This document shows positions 28,758-40,169 of a stretch of 64,000 nucleotides of DNA, in pieces (positions within the stretch are counted from its first letter, which is position 1; the number at the start of each line of letters is the position of its first letter). The translations under genes were made by a program, and so were the position numbers. This DNA is from Novosphingobium chloroacetimidivorans (lineage in GTDB: Bacteria > Pseudomonadota > Alphaproteobacteria > Sphingomonadales > Sphingomonadaceae): assembly GCF_014204535.1 (NCBI RefSeq), contig NZ_JACHLR010000015.1, positions 57,737 through 121,736 of the forward strand, read 5' to 3'. The notes beneath the pieces are model-generated. The model was not told the DNA's origin. It searched no databases and was given only the letters and a program-made list of their open reading frames with translations.

Positions 28758-30584
28758 ATGATCGACTTGCAGAACGTCATCCTGGAGATGATCGCGAAGG
28801 GCGAGTCGCTGAGCGACACCGCCGAACGCCTGTGCCGCGAAGTCGAGCGCCTCATCCCCGATGCGATCTGTTCGATCTTGACGGTCGATGCCGAGGGCAG
28901 GCTGGAGTCGCTTGCTGCCCCGAGCCTGCCGCAGACATACGCCGATGCGATTGCCGGGATCGCGATCGGCCCTCACGTCGGCACATGCGGCGCGGCAGCC
29001 TTTCACGGCCGGGACATGGTCAGCGAGGACATCCGCAACGACCCATCGTGGGACGGCTATCGTGATCTGGTGGTCCCCGCCGGATTCCTGGCGTGCTGGT
29101 CCCATCCGATCTTCGACGCGCAAGACCGGGTGATCGCCACCTTCGCCTTCTACTATCGCGAGCATCGCGGACCCAGCGAGCGCGAGCGCGCGATGGCAGA
29201 GCAATGCGCGCGCCTGTGCACCATCGCGCTCGACCGCCATCGTCGCGTCCTGGAACACCATCGCCGGGCGACCATCGACGATCTCACCGGACTGCTCAAC
29301 CGGTCGGCCTTCGACGCCGCGCTGACCCGGCTCGACTGCGCGATCCCGGGTGCCTGGGCACTGGCGGTTATCGACCTGGACAACCTCAAGGTCGTGAACG
29401 ACACCTTCGGGCACGCTGCGGGCGACACCTTGCTGCAACACGTCGCCGCTCGGCTCGAGCGAGCGGCACGGCCCGAAAGCGTCTACCGGCTTGGGGGCGA
29501 CGAGTTCGCAGTGATCCTGACGCATGAGAGTTCGTTGCACGACCTCGACGCGACCGTGACCGCGTATCTGGCAGCGCTGAGCCCCAACGCCGATTGCGGC
29601 GGCAACGTCATCGGGCCGCGCGCGACGATCGGCCTCGCCGTGCTTGCCTCGGGCGACAGGACGGCCGAACGCGTGCGCCAGAACGCCGACTTCGCGCTCT
29701 ACCATGCCAAGGAGACCGGGCGTGGCGGCTACGTTCGCTACTGGCCCGGAATCGGCACGCGCATGACACGCCGGCTGACGGCGGTCCGCGAAGTCGATGC
29801 GGCCCTGCGCGAAGATCGGATCGAAGCCCACTACCAGCCGATTATCCGAATCGAGACCGGCGAAATCGTCGGGCTGGAGGCGCTGTGCCGCATGCGCCTG
29901 GGTCAGAATCTCGTGACGGCCGCGGCCTTCCACGAAGCGACGACCGATGCGCAGATCGCCAGCGCGCTGACGGAGCGGATGATGCAGCTTGTGGCCGCCG
30001 ACCTCAGATCGTGGTTGAACGCCGGCATCCCGTTCCAACATGTCAGCGTCAACGTCTCGTCGGCCGACTTTCATGGCCTCACGATACTCCCCACGGTGCT
30101 GGAGACGTTCGGGCGTGAGAACGTGCCGCTGAAGCATGTCATCCTGGAAGTGACCGAACTGGTCTACATGGCGGACGATGCCGGCGTCGTGCAGAAGGCG
30201 GTGGCCAGATTGCGCAAGGCCGGGCTCGAGGTTGCGCTGGACGATTTCGGCACCGGCTATGCCTCGCTCACCCACTTGATGACGGTGCCGGTCGACTACA
30301 TCAAGATCGACAAGACTTTCGTCGACCGCATCGTCGATCACATGCCGAGCATCGCCATCGTCGAGGGCATGATTGGCATCGCCCACAAGCTGGGGATCCG
30401 CGTCGTCGCCGAAGGGGTGGAGACATCCGAACAGGCGCGCCAGTTGCTCGCACTGGGCTGCACCATGGCGCAAGGCTTCTTCTATTCGCCCGCGGTCAGC
30501 GCGATCGAAGCGGGCGCGATGATGCTGGCTTCGGCCGAGGGTGTTGCGGAGCCGCTCCCCAACGCGAAGTGGCGGGTCGTCTAG
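28758..30584 (+). CDS. GAF-GGDEF-EAL cyclic-di-GMP turnover protein
   Basis: A 608-residue soluble bifunctional protein. The GAF sensor covers about 10-165 (GPHVGTCGAAAFHGRDMVSEDI; FACWSHPI-type ending), the GGDEF domain has an intact GGDEF at 246-250, and the EAL domain keeps EAL (374-376), the Asn in VNVSS, EVTELV, DDFGTGYASL, KIDKTFV and AEGVET. Both cyclase and phosphodiesterase activity are therefore possible; which dominates is not predictable. The inhibitory RxxD position before GGDEF (RPESVYRLGGDEF) is not conserved. GAGGG lies 5 nt upstream of the ATG. The preceding 190 nt hold no other gene. Confidence 0.92.
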   Translation: MIDLQNVILEMIAKGESLSDTAERLCREVERLIPDAICSILTVDAEGRLESLAAPSLPQTYADAIAGIAIGPHVGTCGAAAFHGRDMVSEDIRNDPSWDGYRDLVVPAGFLACWSHPIFDAQDRVIATFAFYYREHRGPSERERAMAEQCARLCTIALDRHRRVLEHHRRATIDDLTGLLNRSAFDAALTRLDCAIPGAWALAVIDLDNLKVVNDTFGHAAGDTLLQHVAARLERAARPESVYRLGGDEFAVILTHESSLHDLDATVTAYLAALSPNADCGGNVIGPRATIGLAVLASGDRTAERVRQNADFALYHAKETGRGGYVRYWPGIGTRMTRRLTAVREVDAALREDRIEAHYQPIIRIETGEIVGLEALCRMRLGQNLVTAAAFHEATTDAQIASALTERMMQLVAADLRSWLNAGIPFQHVSVNVSSADFHGLTILPTVLETFGRENVPLKHVILEVTELVYMADDAGVVQKAVARLRKAGLEVALDDFGTGYASLTHLMTVPVDYIKIDKTFVDRIVDHMPSIAIVEGMIGIAHKLGIRVVAEGVETSEQARQLLALGCTMAQGFFYSPAVSAIEAGAMMLASAEGVAEPLPNAKWRVV

Positions 30585-30637
30585 GGAATGATGCCGCGCC
30601 CGATGCATCTCTGCGGGTCAGATGGCCGGACCAGCCG

Positions 30638-30823
30638 TCACCGCCCCTGAGACGCTCGGATCGTGGCGACGACGAGCACGGTGGTGGACAGCAGGATGCC
30701 GCCGACCAGGCCGGCAATACCGAGCAGACCGGCGGGGGTCACGTCCACTTCGGCTTTCAAGATCACGCGCTTGCCGATGCGGACAAGCGAGCGGGCGGTC
30801 TGGCGTTCGGCAAGCGGGCTCAT
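30638..30823 (-). CDS. Small single-helix membrane protein
   Basis: A 61-residue protein with a basic N-terminus (AERQTARSLVRIGKRVILKAEVDVT) and one membrane helix, AGLLGIAGLVGGILLSTTVLVV, followed by a short tail. Not recognised as a named family; similar short proteins with VTPAGLL...GGILLS are familiar in sphingomonad genomes from memory. It lies between converging and unrelated genes; the role is unknown. Confidence 0.6.
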   Translation of the reverse strand: MSPLAERQTARSLVRIGKRVILKAEVDVTPAGLLGIAGLVGGILLSTTVLVVATIRASQGR

Positions 30824-30866
30824 GCCGGTGACAACGTTCCCGCTCGCCTAAGGTTCTCGCCCTTGC

Positions 30867-31202
30867 TCAGCTTGGCAGCACCGGATCGCCGAGCGCCTGG
30901 AACACGGCGGTGTAGCAGGTGCCGAAATCCTGCGCGTCGCTTTGCGTCAGCTTGCCGCTTTGTGCGGCTTCGCCCATCTGGCCCAGGAACGCCATCGGAT
31001 CCTCGGCTTCCCACTCGTAGATGGCGAGATAGGGATTGGTGTCGGAGCCCATCAGCTTGGCGACCAGTTCCCACCGGCTTGCCTGCGCGAAGCCAAACTG
31101 GTTGACCAGCTCCGGCAAGTGGCAGTTGTTGTACCAGTCGTGGAATTCCTGCTCGCGGCCCGGCTTGGGCGTGGTGAGCGCGATCATCCTCATCTTGACC
31201 AT
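30867..31202 (-). CDS. Conserved hypothetical, EthD-like dimeric alpha/beta-barrel protein
   Basis: A 111-residue ferredoxin-like protein. The pattern TPKPGREQEFHDWYNNCHLPELVNQFGF is that of EthD/stress-responsive dimeric alpha-beta barrel proteins (strand, helix with HDWYxxxHLPEL), and the last strand is NPYLAIYEWEAEDP. Relatives act in ring-fission or as small stress proteins; the substrate is unknown. A strong GAGGAGG lies 8 nt before the ATG at 31202. It is divergent from the LuxR-type regulator (181-nt gap), so it may be its target. Confidence 0.75.
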   Translation of the reverse strand: MVKMRMIALTTPKPGREQEFHDWYNNCHLPELVNQFGFAQASRWELVAKLMGSDTNPYLAIYEWEAEDPMAFLGQMGEAAQSGKLTQSDAQDFGTCYTAVFQALGDPVLPS

Positions 31203-31383
31203 TCTTGCGGCCTCCTCTCGATTGCGGCGGCACCATCGGCAATGCGACCGCCGCTGGCAAGCACCGCGGACGCGAGATCGTGCGGGCGTCGGCGCCGATC
31301 GGGTCATATCGGCGGCAATACGCGTGTCACTTTGAACACGTCTTCGCTTCACCCGTCACGCAAAACCACGTAGTTCTACGAGG

Positions 31384-31986
31384 ATGAAGCGGTACAAGAC
31401 GATATCCCTGATCGACGCCGACTTCCGTCGCCGCGCAGAGCACTCGAAAGCGCTCGCCGGCAGTCGCTTTCACATCGAACCCTACGAAAGCGTGGCGGAG
31501 TTCCGTCATCAAGGCAGGGCCGACACACTGATCCTGCTTCACGACGAAGGCACCGCGCTGGAAGACATCCTGCGCGATATGCGAGAGCGCGACTATTGGG
31601 CCCCCGTGCTCGGCTATGGCCAGGTGCTGGACCCGGTGCGCTGTTCGCAAGTCATCCTGCGGGGCCTTGTCGGCTACCTGCCCAACCCGTTCGATCGCTA
31701 CGACATCGAGGCATTGCTGGACGGCGCCGGCGAGCAGCTGACCAAGCTGATCGACTTGCGCTTCGGTGCGGCGGATGCCCGGCAGAAGATCAAGACGCTG
31801 ACCAAGCGCGAGGCGCAAGTGCTGGAAAGGCTGCAGGCCGGCCTCACCAACCGCGAGATCGCGGACTCGCTGGAGATCAGCCCCCGCACGGTGGAGATCC
31901 ACCGCGCCAACATGCTGCGCAAGATGGACACCAAGTCCGCGCTCATGGCTATCCGGATGAGCGTGCAAGCCTCGATCACCGAGTGA
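31384..31986 (+). CDS. LuxR/FixJ-type response regulator with degenerate receiver
   Basis: A 200-residue regulator. The C-terminal HTH is clear: LTKREAQVLERLQAGLTNREIADSLEISPRTVEIHRANMLRKM. The N-terminal receiver (about 5-115) has an acidic pair (LIDADF) and a hydrophobic strand ILLHDEG, but the phospho-acceptor is out of register and the switch Lys of the usual KPF motif is replaced (LPNPFDRYDIEALL). It may act without phosphorylation. The ATG directly abuts GAGG, so the true start could differ by a few codons. No histidine kinase is adjacent. Confidence 0.85.
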   Translation: MKRYKTISLIDADFRRRAEHSKALAGSRFHIEPYESVAEFRHQGRADTLILLHDEGTALEDILRDMRERDYWAPVLGYGQVLDPVRCSQVILRGLVGYLPNPFDRYDIEALLDGAGEQLTKLIDLRFGAADARQKIKTLTKREAQVLERLQAGLTNREIADSLEISPRTVEIHRANMLRKMDTKSALMAIRMSVQASITE

Positions 31987-32046
31987 CCTGCGCCCTGGCG
32001 GCTCAGGAGTGAACGGCGGACGGCCCGAAGCCGAACCCTTGGCGAT

Positions 32047-32568
32047 CTACCCCGGCGCTGCCGTCGCATGGATCGGCACGCGGAGTTCGCCGCCGAACGC
32101 CTCCAGCGCCAGGGTGAGCTTGCGCAACCCCTGCTCGCTCAGCCTGAGGTAGGTGCGGCGCCTGTCGTGTATGTCGCGAATGCGCTCGACAAGACCGCAG
32201 CGCACCAGCTCGTCGATCTGCCGCAGCGCGGTGGAGTGCGACGTGCCCGAAGCGACGCATGCACTGCTCACCGGAACGCCCATGCCCTTGGCTTCCATGA
32301 CGAAAAGATCGAGCAGGATGTCCCAAGCGGGCTCGCCGAAGATCGGGCCGAACAGGCGATCGCGCTGCCGGCGGCAGCGGTAGATCCCCTCGGCAAGCTC
32401 GCCCCATCGCCCCAGCGCCTGGTTGCGTGCGCGCTCCGCAGCCGGAACGGGTGGGGCGATCCTGCCATCGCCGGAGCCCCGATCTTCGCGATAGCTGTAC
32501 TCTCGCCGCATCTGCTCGGCTATCGCGATCAGTTCTGCGGTCAACCTCTCCAGTTTTTCGCTAGGCAT
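32047..32568 (-). CDS. MarR-type winged-helix regulator
   Basis: A 173-residue regulator. The DNA-binding wing is FGEPAWDILLDLFVMEAKGMGVPVSSACVASGTSHSTALRQIDELVRCGLVERIRDIHDRRRTYLRLSEQG: helix-turn-helix plus a basic wing with RRRTYL. The 60-residue N-terminal part is charged and helical. Such proteins are common in sphingomonads as free-standing regulators. It lies 60 nt downstream of the convergent LuxR-type gene; the target is unknown. Confidence 0.82.
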   Translation of the reverse strand: MPSEKLERLTAELIAIAEQMRREYSYREDRGSGDGRIAPPVPAAERARNQALGRWGELAEGIYRCRRQRDRLFGPIFGEPAWDILLDLFVMEAKGMGVPVSSACVASGTSHSTALRQIDELVRCGLVERIRDIHDRRRTYLRLSEQGLRKLTLALEAFGGELRVPIHATAAPG

Positions 32569-32702
32569 CGTCTCGCGCCCGCTTTGTTGCCGCCCCGCAA
32601 ACCTTTCCTTCTGCTTGCGCCGCCGAAAACGGACCGGCGCTTGATGATCATTACGCGCAGGTGCTCTGCCTGTTCCTGGTACCTAGGGCGATTGCGTAAG
32701 TA

Positions 32703-34400
32703 TCACGCGAGAGTGGCTCGATCCCATCGATGCCGCGCACCGTGGCGGCGGCCAAGGACCAGGCCGGCGATGACAAGCACCAGTCCCGCCATGGCTGCGA
32801 GCCAGGCCGCGCGTTCCAGTCCGGTCGCCTCGAGCCGGGCCTCCACTCTGTGCCGGCCTTCGGGCACCGTGCAAGTTGCCATGGCCGAAGGTCGCGGCGA
32901 ATGGGCCGGCTCGATCCATGGCCCGCCATCGGTGCGGCAAGACCAGCCCGTGAAGCTGAACTGGTGCAGCGCCACCACCACCGGCGAACGCGCGTCGACG
33001 ATCATGCGTACATTGCGGTAGCCGAGGCGATAGCTTCGCACCTCGCCGGCGCCCCTCAGGATGGCCCCGTCGATCGGGCCAGGCAGACCGAGGTATGGCC
33101 CCAGCACGTATTCCGAGCTGTCACCCGGCTCGGCCAGGATCTCGGCAATGCCCGGCAAGTCCTTGCTCGCCTGGCGCAGCGCCTGAACCCCGACCAGACC
33201 CAGGTCGACCAGCAACAAGGCCGGTATCAAGCCCCACAGCAGCCAAGCGCTTCGCGGCTTGCGCTTGGCAATCTCGGTCGCGGCGATCGCCACCAGTCCC
33301 GCGAGGACGATCGTCTGCACCCCGAACAGGCGGAATGGAAACTGGATGCGGCTCAACGGAGTCTGCAAGCGCCAGAACCAGCGCGACGCCTCGGTATTGA
33401 GAACGGCGACGAGGATACATGCGCCCAGCAGTATCGCCGCCTCGCGCCTGTGCTTCGAAGCCGTGGCGCGCGCCACGGGCACATAGAGCAGCACGCCCAG
33501 GCCGGTGCCAAGCAGAACCAGAACGATCGTCATCTGGTACATGGCCGGATCGACCCAGGGCCTGCCGGAGAACAGCAACCAGTTCAGGGGATTGTTCCGC
33601 TCGCTGAACTCGGGCGTGTGCAGCAGGCCGAGCAGGCCCAGCGCCGTGGCGACACAAGGCGCTCCGATCATCAGCCCCACGAGCGAGGCACCCACGCCGC
33701 GCGCCAGCAGCCGGGCATCGCGCGGCCAGGCGGCGATCGCGAGCCACGCGCTGGATAACAGCAGCCCGATCAATGCGCTGGGCACATGGCAGTAGAGGAT
33801 CGTGCCCACGCTCAGCGCATAGCCGGCGAAGCCGCCACGGCGACGGTCGCGCAGCCACGTCGCGAACATCAGCAGCCAGGGCATCAGGCTGATCCCGGCA
33901 AGCTCGGCCAGAGCGGCGCGCTGGTAAAAGTCGAAGAACGCGCGATATGGCCACAGCACGAAGACGGCGGCTCCGAGCGCCGCCAGCCTGGCTTCCAGTC
34001 GGTGCGCCCGCAGCCATCCGAAGCAGCCCACGGCACCCAGCGAGGCAATGAGCCAGACCGACAGGACGAGTCGCTGCGGCGCCTGGGTCGGGTCGGGCAG
34101 GATCGGCAGGAACAGGGCGCCGCCCCATTGCAGCAACGGCGGATAGTAGAAGAACGAGGGAGAGCCCATCGCGCCGTTCATGGTGGGCAGCCAGCGCGGG
34201 AACGGCTCGCCCCGCCACACCAGCGGCGCGAACTGAGCCTGCCAGCGCAAGTGGACCGCTGCGTCGCCGACCATGCCCCACACCCCGCACAGCGCCGGCA
34301 GGGTCATGACGAACGCAAGTGCGCAGAGCGCCAGGCACGCACGCGTACGACCCAGTGCGCAGCCTTGCGTGTAGCCGGGGCCTTGGCCCACCGTTCTCAT
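32703..34400 (-). CDS. Large membrane protein, 6-pyruvoyl-tetrahydropterin-synthase-related domain
   Basis: A 565-residue protein with about 12 hydrophobic helices and a C-terminal soluble beta-rich domain from about 440. The first periplasmic loop reads [28 protein letters not shown], then YYPPLLQW, matching the PTPS-related family of membrane proteins that look like GT-C glycosyltransferases (DxxxH and PPL motifs). Despite the family name it is unlikely to make pterins; sugar transfer to a lipid or polymer is the better guess. The start at 34400 has GGGGA 6 nt upstream; a longer open frame upstream overlaps the region before rpsL and lacks coding character. Confidence 0.75.
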   Translation of the reverse strand: MRTVGQGPGYTQGCALGRTRACLALCALAFVMTLPALCGVWGMVGDAAVHLRWQAQFAPLVWRGEPFPRWLPTMNGAMGSPSFFYYPPLLQWGGALFLPILPDPTQAPQRLVLSVWLIASLGAVGCFGWLRAHRLEARLAALGAAVFVLWPYRAFFDFYQRAALAELAGISLMPWLLMFATWLRDRRRGGFAGYALSVGTILYCHVPSALIGLLLSSAWLAIAAWPRDARLLARGVGASLVGLMIGAPCVATALGLLGLLHTPEFSERNNPLNWLLFSGRPWVDPAMYQMTIVLVLLGTGLGVLLYVPVARATASKHRREAAILLGACILVAVLNTEASRWFWRLQTPLSRIQFPFRLFGVQTIVLAGLVAIAATEIAKRKPRSAWLLWGLIPALLLVDLGLVGVQALRQASKDLPGIAEILAEPGDSSEYVLGPYLGLPGPIDGAILRGAGEVRSYRLGYRNVRMIVDARSPVVVALHQFSFTGWSCRTDGGPWIEPAHSPRPSAMATCTVPEGRHRVEARLEATGLERAAWLAAMAGLVLVIAGLVLGRRHGARHRWDRATLA

Positions 34401-34862
34401 TGCACGTCCCCGGAAATACCCATGCGCCACCCTCGCATGTCTACCCGGCTCTTGCATCGCAGCCCTTGCCACTGCAAGTCCGGCTTGCGATGGTCGAGCG
34501 CCGCTGCCTGTACCTTGACCCGTGGCGAGACTCCGTTTAAGGGCGCCCATCCCTGTGGGTCCGCTCGCACGGGATTGGAAAGACATAGAGCTGAACATTG
34601 CCGCGTGCGGGAGGGGTCCTCCGGTCGCATCGGCAAAGTAATCCGGCGGGTGCGTCGGGTGGAGCGTTTTCGGCTCACGTGTTGGCGAATTCATGCGACA
34701 TGGCGCTTGTGCCGGGTCGCGTCGCCGCTCGTGACATCCGGCATTCTCTTCCCTCCCTCCTCGCCACACCAGTGGACCGGGGTGCGACGGGTCCGTTCCG
34801 CGCTACCTCTCGTGAGATGCGCGGACCGGATCCATCGCACTCCCTTCAGGAAGAAGAGATCA
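34401..34862. other. Gene-free region upstream of the str operon
   Basis: 462 bases between two divergent genes with no supported gene. It holds a hairpin with arms CATCGCA/TGCGATG near 34454-34496 and the promoter at 34515-34542, leaving a transcribed leader of roughly 300 nt before rpsL. The open frames crossing it are extensions of its neighbours. Confidence 0.6.
34515..34542 (+). promoter_or_regulatory. Promoter of the str operon (rpsL-rpsG-fusA-tuf)
   Basis: TTGACC (34515-34520), 16-nt spacer, TTAAGG (34537-34542), followed by GCGC. The same build is seen before rpsJ and both tRNAs. The GC-rich stretch right after the -10 is what is expected of promoters inhibited by ppGpp. The start would leave a long leader of about 310 nt. 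Confidence 0.5.
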
Positions 34863-35234
34863 ATGCCCACTATCAACCAGCTGATCCGCAAGGGTCGCGA
34901 GCCGCAGAAGGCCAAGTCGAAGGTTCCTGCGATGGAGCAGAACCCGCAGAAGCGTGGCGTCTGCACCCGCGTCTACACCACGACCCCGAAGAAGCCGAAC
35001 TCGGCGCTTCGCAAGGTCGCCAAGGTGCGCCTCACCAACCAGCGCGAAGTCATCACCTACATCCCGGGTGAAGGCCACAACCTGCAGGAGCACTCGGTGG
35101 TCCTGATCCGCGGCGGCCGCGTTCGCGACCTTCCCGGCGTGCGCTACCACATCCTGCGCGGCGTGCTCGATACGCAGGGCGTCAAGGACCGCAAGCAGAG
35201 CCGCTCGAAGTACGGCGCCAAGCGTCCGAAGTAA
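34863..35234 (+). CDS. rpsL: 30S ribosomal protein S12
   Basis: A 123-residue S12 of the decoding site. Starts [12 protein letters not shown]; has [17 protein letters not shown] and the streptomycin-determining loops [13 protein letters not shown] (Lys wild type at the first site) and [12 protein letters not shown]. First gene of the str operon. The ATG at 34863 follows GGAAGAAGAG; the upstream in-frame opening is not coding. Confidence 0.98.
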   Translation: MPTINQLIRKGREPQKAKSKVPAMEQNPQKRGVCTRVYTTTPKKPNSALRKVAKVRLTNQREVITYIPGEGHNLQEHSVVLIRGGRVRDLPGVRYHILRGVLDTQGVKDRKQSRSKYGAKRPK

Positions 35235-35254
35235 GGTTTCATCGCGCTGAGGCC

Positions 35255-35332
35255 GGCACCGGCCCGCTCCTCCACCCAAACACCCGTACTTGGGTTTTTG
35301 TGGGAGGCCGGGTGGGGGAGCGGGCCGGTGCC
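35255..35332 (+). promoter_or_regulatory. Long GC-rich hairpin between rpsL and rpsG
   Basis: Arms 35255-35277 and 35310-35332 are complementary over 23 bp with one G:T pair in RNA (GGCACCGG...CCACCC against GGGTGGGGGAGCGGG...GCC). The 32-nt interior has a second short stem with ACACCC/GGGTTT. The structure fills most of the 147-nt gap and ends 34 nt before the GAAGGAG of rpsG. It may act in processing, partial termination or protein-mediated control. Confidence 0.8.
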
Positions 35333-35381
35333 GCAAGGCAAACCCGGATGGGTTTGCCGCACTCCGAAGGAGTTCAATCAA

Positions 35382-35852
35382 ATGTCACGTCGTCGTCGTC
35401 CCGAGAAGCGGGAAATCCTGCCCGATCCCAAGTTCGGTGATCTCATCCTGTCCAAGTTCATGAACAACCTCATGTATGACGGCAAGAAGTCGGTCGCCGA
35501 GGCGATCGTCTATGGCGCCATGGAGACCATGGAAACCCGCGCCAAGGCCGATCCGGTGCAGCTGTTCCACTCGGCCCTCACCAACGTCGCGCCGCAGATC
35601 GAGGTCCGCAGCCGCCGCGTCGGCGGTGCGACCTACCAGGTCCCGGTCGAGGTTCGCCCCGAGCGCGCCCAGGCCCTCGCCATCCGCTGGCTGATCACGG
35701 CGGCGCGCAACCGCCCCGAGACGACCATGTCGGCGCGCCTGTCGGGCGAGCTGCTCGACGCCGCCAACAACCGCGGCAACGCGGTCAAGAAGCGCGAAGA
35801 CACGCACCGCATGGCCGACGCCAACCGCGCCTTCTCGCACTACCGCTGGTAA
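35382..35852 (+). CDS. rpsG: 30S ribosomal protein S7
   Basis: A 156-residue S7 that nucleates the 30S head. It contains the family N-terminus [20 protein letters not shown] and the C-terminal [28 protein letters not shown] precedes the ATG by 9 nt. In E. coli S7 autoregulates at the rpsL-rpsG gap; here that gap contains an unusually long hairpin. Confidence 0.98.
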   Translation: MSRRRRPEKREILPDPKFGDLILSKFMNNLMYDGKKSVAEAIVYGAMETMETRAKADPVQLFHSALTNVAPQIEVRSRRVGGATYQVPVEVRPERAQALAIRWLITAARNRPETTMSARLSGELLDAANNRGNAVKKREDTHRMADANRAFSHYRW

Positions 35853-35993
35853 TCGGCGCTGGTAAGCTGCGACGGCCGGGCATGATGCTCGGCCGGGCTG
35901 CGCTCGTCATCGCGGCGTCACACTTTTAATCGAGGGGTCGGGAACCTATCTTACGCGTGGTTCCTCTCCCCCGCACACCCAAGGACTAAGATC

Positions 35994-38078
<2,085 letters not shown>

Positions 38079-38169
38079 GCGGCGAGATCATTCTAGGGGC
38101 GGCGCCTGTTTCAGTGGGCGTCGCTCATTTCCCACAGAACCAAAATCAAGCGAACAGAAGGTTTGAACA

Positions 38170-39360
38170 ATGGCGAAGGCTAAATTCGAGCGGAACAAGC
38201 CGCACTGCAACATCGGCACCATCGGTCACGTCGATCACGGCAAGACCACGCTGACGGCTGCCATCACCAAGGTCATGGCCGAAGCATTCGGCGGTGAAGC
38301 GGTTGACTTCGCCAACATCGACAAGGCTCCCGAAGAGCGCGAGCGCGGCATCACGATCTCGACCGCGCACGTAGAGTACGAGACCGAAGCGCGCCACTAC
38401 GCGCACGTCGACTGCCCGGGCCACGCCGACTACGTGAAGAACATGATCACCGGTGCTGCCCAGATGGACGGCGCGATCCTGGTCGTGAACGCAGCTGACG
38501 GCCCGATGCCGCAGACCCGCGAGCACATCCTGCTCGCCCGCCAGGTCGGCGTGCCGCAGCTTGTCGTGTTCATGAACAAGGTCGACCAGGTCGATGACGC
38601 CGAGCTGCTCGAGCTCGTCGAGCTTGAAGTGCGCGAGCTGCTCTCGTCGTATGACTTCGATGGCGACAACATCCCCATCGTCATGGGTTCGGCCCTGGCC
38701 GCTCTGGAAGGCCGCGACGAGAACATCGGCAAGGAGAAGATCCTCGAGCTGATGAAGGCTGTCGACGATTTCATCCCGCAGCCGCCCCGTCCGACCGACA
38801 AGCCCTTCCTGATGCCGGTCGAGGACGTGTTCTCGATCTCGGGTCGTGGTACGGTCGTCACCGGCCGCGTCGAGACCGGCATCGTCAAGGTTGGCGAGGA
38901 AGTCGAAGTCGTCGGCATCCGCAACACCCAGAAGACCGTCGTCACCGGCGTCGAGATGTTCCGCAAGCTGCTCGACCAGGGTGAAGCCGGCGACAACATC
39001 GGCGCGCTGGTCCGTGGCCTGAAGCGTGAAGACGTTGAGCGCGGCCAGGTTCTGGCGAAGCCCGGCACCGTGACCCCGCACACCGACTTCGACGCCGAAG
39101 TCTACGTGCTGTCGAAGGAAGAAGGCGGCCGTCACACGCCGTTCTTCGCGAACTACCGTCCGCAGTTCTACTTCCGCACCACCGACGTGACCGGCGAAGT
39201 GATCCTCCCCGAGGGCACCGAGATGGTCATGCCCGGCGACAACGTCACGATCTCGGTAAAGCTGATCGCGCCGATCGCCATGGACGACGGCCTGCGCTTC
39301 GCCATTCGCGAAGGCGGCCGCACCGTGGGTTCGGGCGTGGTTGCCAAGATCACGAAGTAA
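38170..39360 (+). CDS. tuf: Elongation factor Tu
   Basis: A 396-residue GTPase delivering aminoacyl-t[12 protein letters not shown]-loop, DCPGHADY switch II, NKVD, and the C-terminal PTFRTTDVT-type beta barrel ([14 protein letters not shown]). Last gene of the str operon; a rho-independent terminator follows at 39396-39426. A second tuf copy, common in proteobacteria, is not in the window. Confidence 0.98.
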   Translation: MAKAKFERNKPHCNIGTIGHVDHGKTTLTAAITKVMAEAFGGEAVDFANIDKAPEERERGITISTAHVEYETEARHYAHVDCPGHADYVKNMITGAAQMDGAILVVNAADGPMPQTREHILLARQVGVPQLVVFMNKVDQVDDAELLELVELEVRELLSSYDFDGDNIPIVMGSALAALEGRDENIGKEKILELMKAVDDFIPQPPRPTDKPFLMPVEDVFSISGRGTVVTGRVETGIVKVGEEVEVVGIRNTQKTVVTGVEMFRKLLDQGEAGDNIGALVRGLKREDVERGQVLAKPGTVTPHTDFDAEVYVLSKEEGGRHTPFFANYRPQFYFRTTDVTGEVILPEGTEMVMPGDNVTISVKLIAPIAMDDGLRFAIREGGRTVGSGVVAKITK

Positions 39361-39395
39361 GCTTCACAGCTCTTCGGGTCTGACCTGAACAAGAG

Positions 39396-39426
39396 GCCCG
39401 GCTTCCGAAAGGAGGCCGGGCTTTTT
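39396..39426 (+). terminator. Rho-independent terminator after tuf
   Basis: Stem GCCCGGCTTCC (39396-39406) / GGAGGCCGGGC (39411-39421) with GAAA loop, one wobble pair, followed directly by TTTTT. It closes the str operon, so rpsJ needs its own promoter. Confidence 0.92.
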
Positions 39427-39438
39427 GGTGTGAGCCCT

Positions 39439-39459
39439 CCTCTCCCCGTCGGGGAGAGG
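39439..39459. repeat. CCTCTCCCCG palindrome after tuf
   Basis: CCTCTCCCCG (39439-39448), T, CGGGGAGAGG (39450-39459); perfect palindrome of the same repeat type as in the E2 linker and at 50044-50065. Confidence 0.75.
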
Positions 39460-39478
39460 ATATTCTCCCAATCACCCC

Positions 39479-39507
39479 TTGCGCGAATCCTCTCACACAC
39501 GTAAAGG
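39479..39507 (+). promoter_or_regulatory. Promoter of the S10 operon
   Basis: TTGCGC (39479-39484), 17-nt spacer, TAAAGG (39502-39507), then CGCGC. It lies 53 nt after the str terminator and 58 nt before rpsJ. The discriminator is GC-rich as in the str and tRNA promoters. Confidence 0.55.
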
Positions 39508-39564
39508 CGCGCTTCGAATTTCTCCGGGGCACAGGCCCCTTTGCTCTTTCTCATCGGTAGGGAC

Positions 39565-39876
39565 ATGGAAGCTCAGAACATCCGCATCCGCCTCAAGGCG
39601 TTCGATCATCGCGTGCTCGACCAGGCGACCGGCGAGATCGCCGACACCGCCCGCCGCACCGGCGCCCTGATCCGTGGCCCCATTCCCCTGCCGACGAAGA
39701 TCGAGAAGTTCACGGTCAACCGTGGTCCTCACGTCGACAAGAAGTCGCGTGAGCAGTTCGAGGTCCGTACCTACAAGCGCCTGCTCGACATCGTGCAGCC
39801 GAACGCCGCCACCGTGGACGCGCTGATGAAGCTCGACCTGGCCGCCGGCGTGAACGTCGAGATCAAGCTCGCGTAA
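39565..39876 (+). CDS. rpsJ: 30S ribosomal protein S10
   Basis: A 103-residue S10, also the NusE antitermination factor. [20 protein letters not shown] and [29 protein letters not shown] are diagnostic. TAGGGAC stands before the ATG; an upstream in-frame TTG is less likely. First gene of the S10 operon. Confidence 0.98.
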   Translation: MEAQNIRIRLKAFDHRVLDQATGEIADTARRTGALIRGPIPLPTKIEKFTVNRGPHVDKKSREQFEVRTYKRLLDIVQPNAATVDALMKLDLAAGVNVEIKLA

Positions 39877-40169
39877 TTCGCGACTAGCCGACGCAAGAGT
39901 TTTGGTCTAACGGCCACATTCCTTCCGGACTCCTCGAGTCCGGCTCTGGCAACCCAGTTGCTACGAGACAGAGCCACGGCGACCTAGCCGCCGCGGACAC
40001 AAGGGATACCTCCGGGAGCACGTCTCTCGGGAATGCGTCCCCCGTCTCGCTTCCGTACGGCCCTTCGGGTTTGTCAGGGAGCACCCAGCCCGGACGGGGG
40101 CACGCATCGCACCAGGGCTGGACACGCCTGTCGGGATGGTCTCGGCAGGCCTCTGTGAGGAGACTGGTC
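39877..40169 (+). ncRNA. Structured 293-nt spacer between rpsJ and rplC (candidate cis-regulatory RNA)
   Basis: No gene fits here, yet several exact stems follow in series: CCGGACTC/GAGTCCGG (39925-39943, 3-nt loop); GGCTCTG (39942-39948) with CAGAGCC (39969-39975) enclosing GCAAC/GTTGC (39949-39961); and CCAGCCC (40085-40091) with GGGCTGG (40115-40121). A ribosome site GAGGAGAC for rplC closes the interval. Genes in this operon normally lie a few nt apart, so a regulatory leader, an RNA-processing site or an internal promoter is suspected. No known RNA family is recognised. Confidence 0.5.

Noticed and set aside
33786..34862. Long in-frame upstream extension of rpsL
   Set aside because: It overlaps the membrane-protein gene on the other strand; S12 has a fixed N-terminus starting at 34863.
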